Below are positions 22,076 through 33,276 of a DNA stretch of 64,000 nt, piece after piece. The notes under the pieces were generated by a model, which did not search any database, was not told the origin of the DNA, and saw nothing but the letters and a program-made list of their open reading frames with translations. Source of the DNA: Chromobotia macracanthus (lineage: Eukaryota > Chordata > Actinopteri > Cypriniformes > Botiidae); NCBI GenBank assembly GCA_036877525.1, contig JAZGTH010000005.1, forward strand, positions 9,526,001 through 9,590,000, read 5' to 3'. Made by a program: the position numbers and the translations under genes. Numbering within the stretch: the stretch's first letter is position 1; every line of letters begins with the position of its first letter.

Positions 22076-24465
22076 TCAGCTGGATGGTGCATTGGTATGC
22101 TAATGTTATTGTCACACTCCGGCTCGTGGCAGATTGATGAGGGCTGTAATGTCACTTTTTAAAGCTTGCATACTGAAATTGTATAAATGCATTATTTATT
22201 TCACTTATTTCATAGAATCCATCTAAAATCGGTGCCCACAATAACTTTCTTTTTGGAGGTTTGTTTACAAAGTACCTTTGCGAGGAAAACGTCTGTAATG
22301 TTTGTCCGCGTTCTGCAAGTGCTTTTACATTTTGCATTTCAATTAGAGCATCCTCTCTTTCACCTACAATGTAACACAGGATAAAAGCGCACACAAATGT
22401 GAGTTTTGGTTGCATTTCACAGCATTTTCGTTATTGGAGAATTGCATAAAGAAATTGAGCCAGAGATTGCATCCCCCACCCCCATTGCAAAGGACAGGTG
22501 GAGTGTGGCCATCTGCGGACACACTGAAACGGCCCTATTGTGAGTTCACAAACTATTATTAGACGCCTTTACAAATGCAAATAAGATGCGCGTGCCATGA
22601 CGCCCCGCCGTCCAATCTGGCCTGCTGCATCCAGAGATCACGTGATTAGATGCAGCTTTTCAAATGCAGGCCACCTTGCAACCCCAAAAGTGTTTATACT
22701 CTTTTTGAGACATTTCTTGGTGTGCTAAAGCATGCTTATATCTAAAACTATTAATAATATGCCATTAGCTTCACGTATAATGATGTTGTGGTCACTTCTG
22801 GTTGACGGGTGCTTCTAAACACACAGCAGTTATTTAAGAAAAAGTCCTTAAAATAACAGTAGATTGTGTTAAAATGCAGAAACGTTTCACAATCATATGT
22901 AATTTCTAAAAATAAGCATGCAATAGAGTGCTAGAAGATTTGTAGAATATGGAGTGTATGTAGGTTCTTGTTGTGTTACTTGAGGGTCAGGATAACAGGT
23001 TGACAGTGACTGATGCAGGCCCATTGTTACTCTGCAGAGCAGGAGCAGATGGAGAGGCCTCGCTTAGGATGCCCCCACTCACACCAACACAGCAGCAGCA
23101 GCACATATGACTATTGTGTGCAAGTTTTTGTGTCTAAGAATGGAACATAAATAAGGTTCAGTTTAACTACCCGTTTGCTAGTGAAGCTACAGCAATGGAA
23201 ACACTGGGATACGCTGCAAAATACTCTTTTCATATGTTAGACTTTTTTTTATAACAGCAGATGTTAAAGTTTCATACATGCAAGTATATAACTAAGTAAA
23301 CATACACAACTTTCTATAAAGGACTGGTGCTTTATTTACAGTGTGAAAAAGAAAAGAACTCAATAACTAGTTTCAGATAGCAAAGACACTTGCAACGGGT
23401 ATGGATGCATTGTTCTGGTATCACATCTGCAGTCCGGCAATCCCTACCCTACCCCCAGTTGGTGCCTGAGCATGACAGGTGTTACTAGACAAACCTGCTC
23501 AAGCGCAAAGTAGACTAATCAAACAATTGCTTTAACATAGTCCCTCCTGCAGCTGCAGATCAGGACAGTCATCTGTCAGAAAGTCATTTCATTTTTTCCA
23601 AAATGATGTACAACCTTTCAAGAAATGAAAGTTTATTTAGATGTTTGAAGAATGTTGACAGCTACAAAACAAAGGCTAAACAATGTATGTAGGCCTATGC
23701 ATTTCACAATTAGTTATTAATTATATCACGACAAAAACTTTTTTTTGTCCCCAAAAAGCATTTTACATGCACCACTTGCTCGATTTTGTGTCTGCCGGAA
23801 TATGCAAGTCCCAATCGTTAAATTCCTGTAATAATTTGCTCAGCTGATCTCTTATCTTCCCCCATCGGCAGATGGAGAGTGTTTCCATAGCAAAAGAGAA
23901 GCAGGTCCAGATGCCACGCGCCGTAAGTCCGGCCATCTTTGAGTATGCAAATTAGCCACGCGTGTCTGATACGATCAGCAATAGGTAATAAATAATCTTC
24001 TGCCCATACCGTCAGCAAAAGTTTGATATTTTCATCATTTGTGACAAATCCATACCATTCACCTTCGCATTATGTTCACCAAATAAATATGATACATAAT
24101 TACAATTACGAGAAATATTTTGCCCGTGCACATTCAATTTAAATACTGCATTTATTTTATTTCTATCGTTTTTTCCTCTCCCAAAACAGGGCGACGAAAA
24201 CTAACACATTTCTACATGTTTGTGGTGAAGGGTGAAATGTCTACAATGAATGCCTAAATGTTCAATAAATAAAACCACATCACCTTCGTAGCACGTCGAC
24301 TTTTTGGCATTGTGAATTGAATAGAAAAGCGTGTCTATTTAATTATTAATTAAGGGCAGAAGTGAAACGTCTCAAAGTTTGATGCTTTCTTAAAGTTATA
24401 CAGATGTCGTGCACGTATGACGGCACGCGTCTCGGATACGTCCGCTTCTTTATTGTTCTGTTCAG
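22076..24465. other. Shared intergenic DNA between the two gadd45g promoters
   Basis: About 2.4 kb between diverging promoters. No coding exon was found; the reading frames are short and unlike known proteins. Most is AT-rich; a GC-richer block at about 23815-24020 is listed separately. Confidence 0.6.
23815..24020. promoter_or_regulatory. Candidate enhancer with E-boxes and POU octamer
   Basis: CAGCTG at 23841, CAGATG at 23869 and a perfect octamer ATGCAAAT at 23945-23952 lie in a compact repeat-free block between the divergent gadd45g genes. The E-box plus octamer combination is known from neural enhancers bound by Ascl1 and POU3F factors. Function is inferred. Confidence 0.4.
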
Positions 24466-24514
24466 CCAATCAGAGCGTGCGGTGCAAACGCGTGCCGCTA
24501 TCCCGCTATAAATA
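24466..24514 (+). promoter_or_regulatory. gadd45g copy B core promoter (CCAAT and TATA boxes)
   Basis: CCAATCAG begins at 24466 and TATAAATA lies at 24507-24514. The spacing and the CCAATCAG sequence mirror the copy A promoter although the surrounding sequence differs. Transcription would start near 24540. Confidence 0.78.
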
Positions 24515-24610
24515 CGAGTCGCGTGTCAGCTGGTTACTCACTCTGAACTCGCTTCCCTCGATCCGCAATTGTTTCTTCAGCAGCCAAACGCTACTTTATT
24601 CAAAGCCAGG

Positions 24611-25247
24611 ATGGTTAATGAAGGAAAATCTCTGTCCGATGCCCTGCTGTCTGCCAAAGCGGAGGGTCGCCTCACTGTTGGTGTCTACGAGAGCGCCAAA
24701 ATAATGAACGAGTAAGTTTGGGAGATCCGCCTCTCAATAATCAATAATCACTAATATTGGATCTATTACACCACATTACGCTGCTGTGCATGTTAACTCA
24801 CCTCCACCTTTGTTTTCACAGAGACCCTGATAGCGTCTCCTTCTGCCTTTTGGCTACCGATGACATCGAGTGTGACATCGCCCTTCAGATTCACTTTACT
24901 CTGATACAAGCGTTTTGCTTTGACAACGACATCAGCATCGTCAGAGTAAACGACCTGAATCGTCTTAGAAACCTTGTTGGTGCCAAGGGTCAGTTTGAGG
25001 ACGCTCACTGTGTTCTTATCACGGTAAGGTCACTATCTAATATATCACTTAAGTGCATATGCTTTAATGCAACTTAATCTAACCAGATCCTCAAGACTGT
25101 GGCTTTAACATCATTTCTTCTCTTGTTCTGCAGAACCCCACCGAAGACTCGTGGGAGGATCCCGCCCTAGAGAAGCTTCACCTGTTCTGTGAAGAGAGTC
25201 GCAGCTATAACGAGTGGGTTCCTGAGATCACCCTGCCCGAGCGTTGA
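24611..25247 (+). CDS. gadd45g: gadd45g-type stress sensor, copy B
   Basis: Second GADD45 gene, head-to-head with copy A. Exons 24611-24711, 24822-25023, 25134-25247 join in phase (417 nt, 138 aa). The N-terminus is short (MVNEGKSLSDALLSAK), lacking the MTLEE-like opening; no upstream in-frame ATG is seen after the predicted start site. Core blocks: GVYESAKIMNEDPDSVSFC, DIALQIHFTLIQAFC, DNDISIVRVND, DAHCVLIT. The last exon is identical to copy A except for its first five or so codons (NPTEDSW against NPADGSW). Expected role is as for copy A: MTK1/MEKK4 activation, cell-cycle arrest and differentiation. The loss of the first helix could change partner binding. A poly(A) signal AATAAA lies at 25956-25961. 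Confidence 0.92.
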
Positions 25248-25961
25248 TCTGGAGCTTTACTCTTCTCTCATGAGATGCTGCACACCTTGAGGAATACTCT
25301 GCACATCCTTTGAATGGAGGAGGATGATGTTTCCACATCCCTGGATGCTCCTGAGGAGGCTGATCGGTCCAGGCAGCGCGAGGCAGGCCCGAGTGGCCCT
25401 CGCGGTTCTACGTCGTTTCTCGTCCCGTCCATGCCAAGATGATCCTCATTCTTTATGTGAATGAGGTCAGGCATGCCACGAGAGCGACACAATGGCCCTC
25501 ATTCTTTGTGCGGATGAGGTTTGGAGAGGAAGGAGAAGCGAGTTTTGCCTCTGTTGCACAGAGCAAATATCGCATGCGTTGGACACGCGGAGGACGCGGC
25601 GGTGCGTCGAAGCAGCGTTTTTAAAAACCGACTTCAACATCTCAGACGTTTTTAGAAACGCGATTGCTGCACAATATAACGTGCCTTATTGTCAGCAATG
25701 TGCTTTCCACTTTCCAGAATTGTCTTAATCTCTAAAGGTTTCACTTTAGAAAACTTAATACGACAAAAAAAAGATAAAAAGACAAAAACATTCTTTTCTA
25801 AAGGTTTCACTTTAGAAATATTGGATACGAAAATTTGGAGAAAAAAAAGTATTTAAATGTTTGTATAACTTTGAATTGTAGACAAAAAGAAAAACAAAAC
25901 ATGATCAACTGTGTCTAAGGGTTTCACTTTAGGAATGTTGTGTCTAAAATGGAAAAATAAA
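25134..25961. repeat. Right arm of the large inverted repeat (gadd45g copy B last exon and 3' UTR)
   Basis: Reverse-complement partner of 20413-21367. The foldback CTAAAGGTTTCACTTTAG occurs at 25732-25749 and 25798-25815, with a degraded third copy at about 25915-25932, spaced 66 and 117 bp. It ends near AATAAA at 25956. Confidence 0.93.
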
Positions 25962-26364
25962 ATAGTTTGAATTAAACTTGTTTGTTCAACAAATGTATTC
26001 TTTTGCATGCCACGACAATTGATTCAACTAGAAAACAAAGTTCAGTTTACACTTTATAACCACATTTACATACATGATTTTGATGAATGAAATTGACACT
26101 ACTGACTTCTTCATAAATACCTTCTGAATTTGCTTCACACTTCCGAGTTATTCAAGTTGCACTTTATAAATTTGGTCAACAGAAACAATTTATTGTAATT
26201 TAAGGTGAATCCTGCTGGACAAACCTGGGAATATACTGTGATGCCATAACGTCAATTAAACAATCAATGCATCCTAATTAAGTATAACCTGCACATTAAA
26301 TGTTTATGAATTCTTCAGGTATCAATAACGCTAAAATTAAAAAAGGTCACACCCATTATTAATA

Positions 26365-26652
26365 AATAATACTCAGAAAGGTTCTTGCAGTAATGTAAGT
26401 TGAGATTTTTAACAATATATCATATATATCAAAAACGTTATTCTTAAGTAGTTCGTGGAAGGTTTTAAAAATGCTTCACAATCAAAAAAAGTTTGAACAA
26501 TGTTCTTATTACCAAGCAATAATGTTATACAACTTCTAAAAACTGGATGTTTTTAACATTCCTAAAACTTTCTAAAGAACATTTTAAACATTTTGTTACT
26601 TAATGGAAATGCTGGAGAAATGTTCGTACAACATAAAATTGTTAGCTGGGTT
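26365..26652. repeat. AT-rich interspersed repeat with AACATT/AACGTT motifs
   Basis: Shares GTTCTTGCAGTAATG, CATATATATCAAAAACGTTA, ACCAAGCAATAATGTTA and AAATTGTTAGCTGGG in the same order with about 3926-4187 or 60425-60750. A teleost interspersed element of unknown class, about 290 bp. Confidence 0.7.
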
Positions 26653-27327
26653 GTGTGTAGAGGTTCTGAGTGAGGAATGTTGCATAAATATACTGCTTAT
26701 GTCAGACAGGATTGTCTACATGCAGCACAGTAACTTTCACAGTGTGGGATAGAAGCACGTGTATGGCCACATCACCATTGCTTGTGTTACACTGCTCAGT
26801 TACACGTTTACAAGAGATCATAATTGCTTTAAAACCACTGTTTTACCCTGTGTAGAATGTTAAATTAAAATAAAAAATAAATGCATAAAAATAAGAATAC
26901 ATGAGTTAAAACAAACTAAACAGCATCAATTAGTTTTATGAATCAACAGAATTTCTAACTTTCTCCCTGCAACTGTTTGTGAAGACTCAGATGATGAGGA
27001 TTTCCCATCTTTCCTAGCAACAGCTTCTGATTGGTTGAGAAAGTACCATCTGGTCACCCTCCCACACCCACATACAATCTAAAACTTCATGTGCTGAAAC
27101 AAGAGGACATCATTTAGCATTTGAGATGATACTATTTAGTACATGTAAATCTGTGGGTTGTTGACACATAATGTGTCTATGGAGTTTTTATTAATCAACA
27201 CTAAAACATATTTTAGCCTGTGTAACTGATCACCATTTTCAAAAGCTTTTCACAATTTAAAACATGTTTTTGCCTTAACATCAGATAACATATAGCATGT
27301 CACACCACAGGTTCACTATCCTTAAAC

Positions 27328-27390
27328 TAATACCAACTATTGCTATTATAAGTGGTACATTATCACTTATGATAGCAAAAGTTGGTATTA
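27328..27390. repeat. Near-perfect hairpin, 27-bp arms, 9-nt loop
   Basis: The arm at 27328-27354 (TAATACCAACT... ...ATAAGTG) pairs with 27364-27390 with only two mismatches. The size and loop are like a microRNA precursor, but a small TA-flanked foldback transposon remnant fits equally well. Confidence 0.8.
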
Positions 27391-27589
27391 CTAAAACTTA
27401 TCAAAAGTACAATAAACTTTTCTACTTTTCTTTTAACTGAAAGAAAATGCACGCAATATTTTTCAACTTTATTGCCACATTCAGAAACACTGCATGACCT
27501 TGCACGCAAGATCCATAGAATTACCTCTGCAACATTACGTCTGAATCTCCAGCTTTGTTCAGGACTACCATAAGGGTAAAGAAGCAATT

Positions 27590-28260
27590 AAATAAACCCC
27601 TGCAGAACAATACGCCAGCGTGCAGGCGAAGCCCATTGTGCTTCCTCAGACAGCCAGCGCCTGCAGAATACAAATAAAGCCAAGCCCTTAAACCTAAAAC
27701 CTACCCAGAGACTAAGCCACAAAAACCTGCACCATCTGCTCCTGTGCATAATGAGTTGGAGGGTGGTGACAAGCAGCAGGAGGAAGGACAGAGTAACAGG
27801 GTGGCCCTGTGCCTGGCACAAGCCAGTCCCTATACAACCATTCTCCCCTGGGATATCACAACACCCCCCTCTGCCCGTGTTCCACTGGTACCACTCTGGA
27901 GAACCGAGGGAGGGGCTACACATGTTCCAGAGATGAGGTCTGCTGTCACCTCCAGGCTCTGAGTGATACAAGAGCAGGCTGTCTGCGCAGGGGCATCTTG
28001 ACATAGTCGAGTGTTGCTCTGCATACAACCCCCCCAGCTGCCCTGGTCTCTGAGGGGCTTTAACTGCCTTATTATAATATTAAATTATCTCTGTCGCCCG
28101 GGCTCACCCTATCACATGGCTTTGAGTGGCCTTTTCAGCCAGCGCTCATCCCCCTCCTGTTCTGCAAACTGTAGATGCCCCAGGAACAGCAGCAGATGGT
28201 GATGAAGGGTGAATTGGAAAAGGGTCTCCTGTTGCCGAGGTTACGGCATTGGTATTTCTG
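27590..28260. promoter_or_regulatory. Candidate conserved non-coding block 1
   Basis: A GC-richer, repeat-free island in AT-rich desert, with balanced composition and no exon signals. It includes homeodomain-like TTATTATAATATTAAATTA next to GC-rich flanks. Conservation is suspected from composition only. Confidence 0.25.
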
Positions 28261-28989
28261 TTGCCCCAACAAACAAACACCTTATCAAGAAAGAGCCTTG
28301 GGGTGTTACAAAACCATGAGGGAACACTAAACGAAGGAATGTTTTGATTGTGATGTCAACAAAATCAACAAGCTTTCTGATGAACTACACTGCTTTGATG
28401 TGTTTGTAAATACTAGTCTACTGCAAATCGCTTGTGTGTTAATTTGTTTGTAGTGAATTTTTCAAAGATTTTTGACTATTTCAAAATGAGAACCAGAACA
28501 AATAATCAATAATCTACATATCTAATTTAAACATGATTGTTGCAACTTGCACAGTTTATTTTGCAGATATACTTTTCCTAGCTAATCGTGGAGGTTTTGA
28601 TTGGTTGTGCTTTGCCTGTTGCCTTGCTGGAAATCAGGCCTGCAGCTTATAGTTTTGCAGCAGGAGAGGTTCCAGTCTGCAGTGTATGGTAATCACTCAT
28701 TATGTGAGCCAGCTGTCTTTATGAACAGGGTCAGAGGGTCAGGCCTCCTGCCTAATGTTGACAGCCCTGCACGAGTGCCAGGGCCTCTTCTCCTTCGCAT
28801 CACCTGCTCAAACACTCAACTGCATGTGGGGCTTTAGACTCATAAATCTTATTTTGATTTAGCAGGCAACTCTTAAGAACAACCCATAATCTTTGGTGAT
28901 GCATGCTTTGTGTTACGCTGCAAAAATGTATTATCGTCTAAGAAAAATCTATATATGTATCTGCAAAACATTTCACATGTAAGAACAGG

Positions 28990-29120
28990 TCCTGAACAGT
29001 GTAGCTTTAGCTAGTCAAGTAATGGGTTTAATTCCCAAGGAACACGAATACTGATAAATATATCTTAAATGCACTGTAAGGTGCTTGTAAAACATCTGGC
29101 AAATGCATACATGTAAAAGC
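28990..29120 (+). mobile_element. Degraded tRNA-derived SINE
   Basis: Contains GTAGCTTTAGCTAGTCAAGT (decayed A-box region), GGGTTTAATTCCCAAGGAAC (B box) and the tail AAATGCACTGTAAGG...GGCAAATGCATACATGTAAA, matching the SINE at 40632-40790. Confidence 0.8.
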
Positions 29121-29339
29121 GTAGTTTATTCAAGCCTAATAAACCTGTTTATACAAACTATTTTTTAAATGGCTGCAGGTGTTGACCACTAATTTAGCAT
29201 TGTCTGCTTCTATCTCCACACGGACTTGTATTGATAAGAATGCATGTTTGTATGCATACACAAGACTGCATCGTATCAACACAAATCAGCTCCATATCAG
29301 CAGAAGATCAAGGCTGTGCATTGCTGATCCACACTGGCA

Positions 29340-30095
29340 ACTGTTGACAAAATGAAGCTCTATCTGCCAGACGTTGTTATGGCTCTTGAAGACTGCTACA
29401 GGCCTACCACCATTCTGCAGTTTCTCTTGATGGCGCAGGACTAGATTGGACTGGAATGTTTTTTGTGTGTGTTACCGGGTCAGGGGGTTTGTCTGTAGCA
29501 GCCAGCTGTGCCGTGGCTCTGTTGTCGGGTGCAGCCTGGGCCCCGAGGGTTGCAGGAGAGCCGTATCAGATGGTTGAAAGAGGTGGTGCACAGTGTCTCC
29601 CCCCATCCACAAGCAGACAAAAGCTGCGGCCTCCTCTTCTGCTCCAGATTCAAAGAGGGGTGGGGGGAGTCAGGGGTGGTGTTAGAACACAAAAGTCCAC
29701 AGAGCTCCCTGTCAAAGGAAGAAAGGAGAAAAAACCTCCCCTCCCTTTGTTGGAGTTCTGAAAGGATGGCGTGGTCGCAGTGGCAGCTGCTGCGCCTGCA
29801 CTGGATATTTGAGATGCCCCCTTTCATAAATACAAAGTCTGGAGTCGGTGGGGGTATGTAGAGGACAAGGGGCATGGAGGATTTGTGTTCAAAACGAAAG
29901 GCACACTTTGCAGATACAACCATTTCGTAGCGGTGGAGGAAGAGAGGAGGGGGAAGGTGTGGAGATCTGAGCATCAGAGAGAAAAAAAATGTAAAGATGG
30001 CTGCCTTTAACGTGAGTAAATCCATCACTTCACAAAAGAGTCCCACAGGGCAGCCATATGGGCAGAGGATCCTTGGCTTTTGTCTGGAAATCACC
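29340..30095. promoter_or_regulatory. Candidate conserved non-coding block 2
   Basis: A GC-rich, repeat-poor island. A 204-codon minus-strand frame (29480-30094) crosses it, but it has no recognisable domain, and a 117-codon plus-strand frame overlaps it, as expected of stop-poor GC-rich DNA. It may be regulatory. Confidence 0.25.
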
Positions 30096-30350
30096 GGTAC
30101 CTTTTATCACCGCTTAAACAACCACTAAGAGTTCAACAAACAAAAGTCTCCATATTTAGCTTTAGGGTATTTATGAGTCAATTTCCCCCTCAAAGCAAGT
30201 TTGCAGCAACATATAAGTGGGTGCAATTAAATAGCCTTTAGTTTTAATGTTCTTACATGTGGAAGTAAAACAATATGTGTTAAGCAGAGCTATTTAATTT
30301 TTTGCTGACTTTATAACATTAGAAGAATTTTAAAAATTTAACACCATTAA

Positions 30351-30396
30351 AACTGCATAGCTTCTAAAATACTTGTGAAGAGCATAGCATGCTGTT
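30351..30396. repeat. Diverged repeat fragment related to 31843-31888
   Basis: AACTGCATAGCTTCTAAAAT...GAAGAGCATAGCATGCTGTTT here matches AACTGCATGGCTTTTAAAAT...GAAGAGCCCAGCATGCTGTTT at 31843. The family is unknown. Confidence 0.7.
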
Positions 30397-30550
30397 TAGT
30401 TTTTACTTGCACAGCTATTTTTAAATAACAGCTATTTTTAGAAAAAGGCTGGGGTTCAAAGAGGCCAAAGATAATTACTTAAACTGACTTGACGAAGCTT
30501 GACAGACCAACTTAGAGCTTGGCAACAGAACTCGATCTAATGTTCAAAGT

Positions 30551-30564
30551 GCGCCCTCTAGTGG
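30551..30564 (-). promoter_or_regulatory. CTCF-like site, minus orientation
   Basis: GCGCCCTCTAGTGG, whose reverse complement CCACTAGAGGGCGC matches the CTCF core. A weaker one (CTCCACCTAGTGG) lies at 30881-30893 in the same orientation. The sequence is also common in fish introns, so occupancy is uncertain. Confidence 0.45.
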
Positions 30565-30954
30565 TTCTTCTATAAATACACGTCTAATCTTTTTGCAAGA
30601 CAGTTTCCCTCAGGACAAAATATTATAAGCTGCAAAACTTCTCGCCATCTTTAGAAAATAAAATTTGTCAAAGTTTAAATGAAGCCTGACTGACATTTAC
30701 CAGAAAATCTGACCCGACAGCTCAAATTATAAATCATTAAAAAATGCAACCCATTAAAGTTTTGTAGTCAATAACACCATTCTCCAAAACTATTTTTAAA
30801 CACTTATGTTTGATTCGACAAAAGGAAAAGGTTTTTGCTTGGAGAGCTGAGACCTGCGACCATCTACAATGTGTTGGTGTCTCCACCTAGTGGACGAAAA
30901 GGCAGCGTGCAGGTGGACTACCTAAACGCAGTAACCTAATGCTTAACTTTACCT

Positions 30955-31022
30955 AATAATAATAATAATAATAATGTAATGCATAATAATGCCTAATAAT
31001 GCTAGTAATAATACCTAATGCC
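30955..31022. repeat. AAT trinucleotide microsatellite and decayed extension
   Basis: A run of TAATAATAATAATAATAATG followed by imperfect TAATGC/CTAATAAT units. Confidence 0.85.
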
Positions 31023-31842
31023 CTAAATTAGTCATTTTCAAATGCATCAGCCACGCCTTGTAATAAACTACATAAAAAACAACTTAGTAGTAAATGAGCA
31101 GGTATCGACAGGGGACCACCATGATGTAATCTTTTCACAGATGTAGTTTCTGATTTGTGAGTCCCAGGCAACTATGTGGTTCGCTTTTAATGGCATATAA
31201 TATAGGCTGTAGTTAAGCTGGACAACCCTGCAATCAGACAGGCTAGCTCGACCACACAATCGGTTTGACAACCCTGCAAGCCATCTTGACTGAACGAAGT
31301 AAATGCAAAAGTTCAAAACGAAGCGTTTAGGAGAATGCAGTTAAAATTCTTGCATCAGTGCTTTGCGGTAACTTTAGTATGGTGGAGAAAGCAATGTTGC
31401 TGATTTGCTAAAACGGCTGCTAAGGGTGGTTGATGATTGTTTTGAAGAATCCTGTCAGGAATGGCTGCGATCCAGCCCAAAATCCCATACCGACGGAAAG
31501 AGCTGCAAGCAGTTTCCTCTCTGAGGAGCCGAGATCAAATGAATTCCTGTGGCCTGCATGCTGTTCCGTGCTGCATGGAGGTTTAGCGTGGGAGTGCACA
31601 TGAACCACAGCTATTGTACCACTGCAACCTGATCAAAATGATTATATTTCATTTCTGGATGACGTCTACATTATATAGTTAATTTGGCGTAAATTATATA
31701 TTTAAAGTTGTGCTTGCGCGACAGTGGATCGGACTGTCAATTGCATTCATGCATTTTGCATGTGCAAATATTATTTGCATGCATTTCTTCATTTTGCTTT
31801 CATTTATGTACGGTATTGTAAAAAACACACTCTTACACTCTT

Positions 31843-31946
31843 AACTGCATGGCTTTTAAAATATTTGCGAAGAGCCCAGCATGCTGTTTTTGACGCAGCT
31901 ATATATTATAGTGTCAGTCTGGAAAAAACAAAACAGGTCTACCCAT
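31843..31946. repeat. Interspersed repeat, inverted partner at 35309-35370
   Basis: The part 31884-31946 (CTGTTTTTGACGCAGC...AGGTCTACCCAT) is about 90% identical by eye to the reverse complement of 35309-35370. The left part matches 30351-30396. Confidence 0.85.
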
Positions 31947-33240
31947 AAATTGGTGTTTATATAATAGCTCGCATTGAAATCATTTTTACTTTCATTTATG
32001 GATGTTATTATAAAAAACATGCTGTCTCGTTTCCTGACATTTACTGTTGAACTGTACATTCAGCTTAAGGCGGATTCGACCGCCTACATCAATGAGACAC
32101 CGGGGCGCTGTTGCCACACTGAAGGTTATTTCTCTCAGGTCTCCAAACAGTCCTGTGTGTTCACACAAACTCAGTCGTGATCGGTGTGAATTCACACCAC
32201 TGTACAGCAAAGATAAAATAATGATGAGCCCAGCAGGTCATCAAACGTTGCATTATCATTCGGGGTTGAAACATCTAAATCCTCTATTATAATATATAAT
32301 ATTATATATATATATGACTGCTTTAATCTGATAATGAAATGCAAATGATGCAGAACATATGATGTGATTTAAGTGCATGCTCATGCAAGTCTACCAAAAT
32401 CCAACACATTAGCCCACAAGCAACACATATGGATGGCACGGTCGCATCAGATGCCTCATTTGCCCAACATTAAAGATTATGAACGTCATGTGCGCTAATA
32501 ACAAATAATGCAAAGAGATGACCGACTGAAGCGCAATAAATAAACCCTGATGACTTTTTTCTGTCCTCCAGCAAGCGTCTGGCATCGCAGAGGTTACTTG
32601 TCTAATGAGCCGGTGGAAAACCGAGCGTTTATATGCTTGATTGGAAACATTTAAGTGAACTTAAAGGAAAACCTTGATGAATGTTAATTTGATTCACGCA
32701 AGGCTTTTGCAAGCCCACGTTTGAAGTGCAAACATGCGGCGAGGAGTTTCAGAAATAAAAGGGAAACATCAAAAATGTTTTGACCTGTTGTGCGCCTGCG
32801 AATATGTTATGAGTTTATATAATTCAGCATTTGGGGGAAACTAATAAAGGAGCTGAGAAATAGCCTCATTTATAGTAATGCATTGGTAAAATCTGTCCGC
32901 TGAAATGCGGCAATTCCGCTTTATCGTGTTGTTTTCGTCTAATTCATCAGTGCGTTCAATGCTATAGTTTGCCTGAGGATTTTCCAGAGGTCAAACATTA
33001 AAAACGCATTGCCATTATATTCCTAACATTTGCTTTGGTAATGTATTCAAGAGCTTCAAGCGCCATGCTGTGCCGGCAGTGATCAATTGAAGCAAAACAA
33101 ATGCAAACTTGTTGCATATATCAAACTGCGATAAATGATACGCTGATGGTCCATTATGAGCACCCTGAAATGTCGCCATTCGTTTGCAGTGAGGAATGTT
33201 TTTATATGCCGGGCATCATAAATTACGCAGACGTTCACAC

Positions 33241-33276
33241 GCCTGCGCATGCGGGGGGTGCGCATGCGTAGGCGCT
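33241..33276. promoter_or_regulatory. Two adjacent NRF1-like sites
   Basis: TGCGCATGCGG and TGCGCATGCGTAGGCGC lie within 36 bp. NRF1 binds (T/C)GCGCA(T/C)GCGC, usually at CpG promoters. Here the nearest recognised gene is over 7 kb away. Confidence 0.5.

Noticed and set aside
27588..28028. 146-codon minus-strand ORF with several overlapping frames
   Set aside because: Five frames on both strands are open in the same GC-rich block, none with recognisable protein features.
29480..30094. 204-codon minus-strand ORF in the desert
   Set aside because: No domain, no splice or start support, and an opposite-strand ORF of 117 codons overlaps it; more likely a stop-poor GC-rich block.
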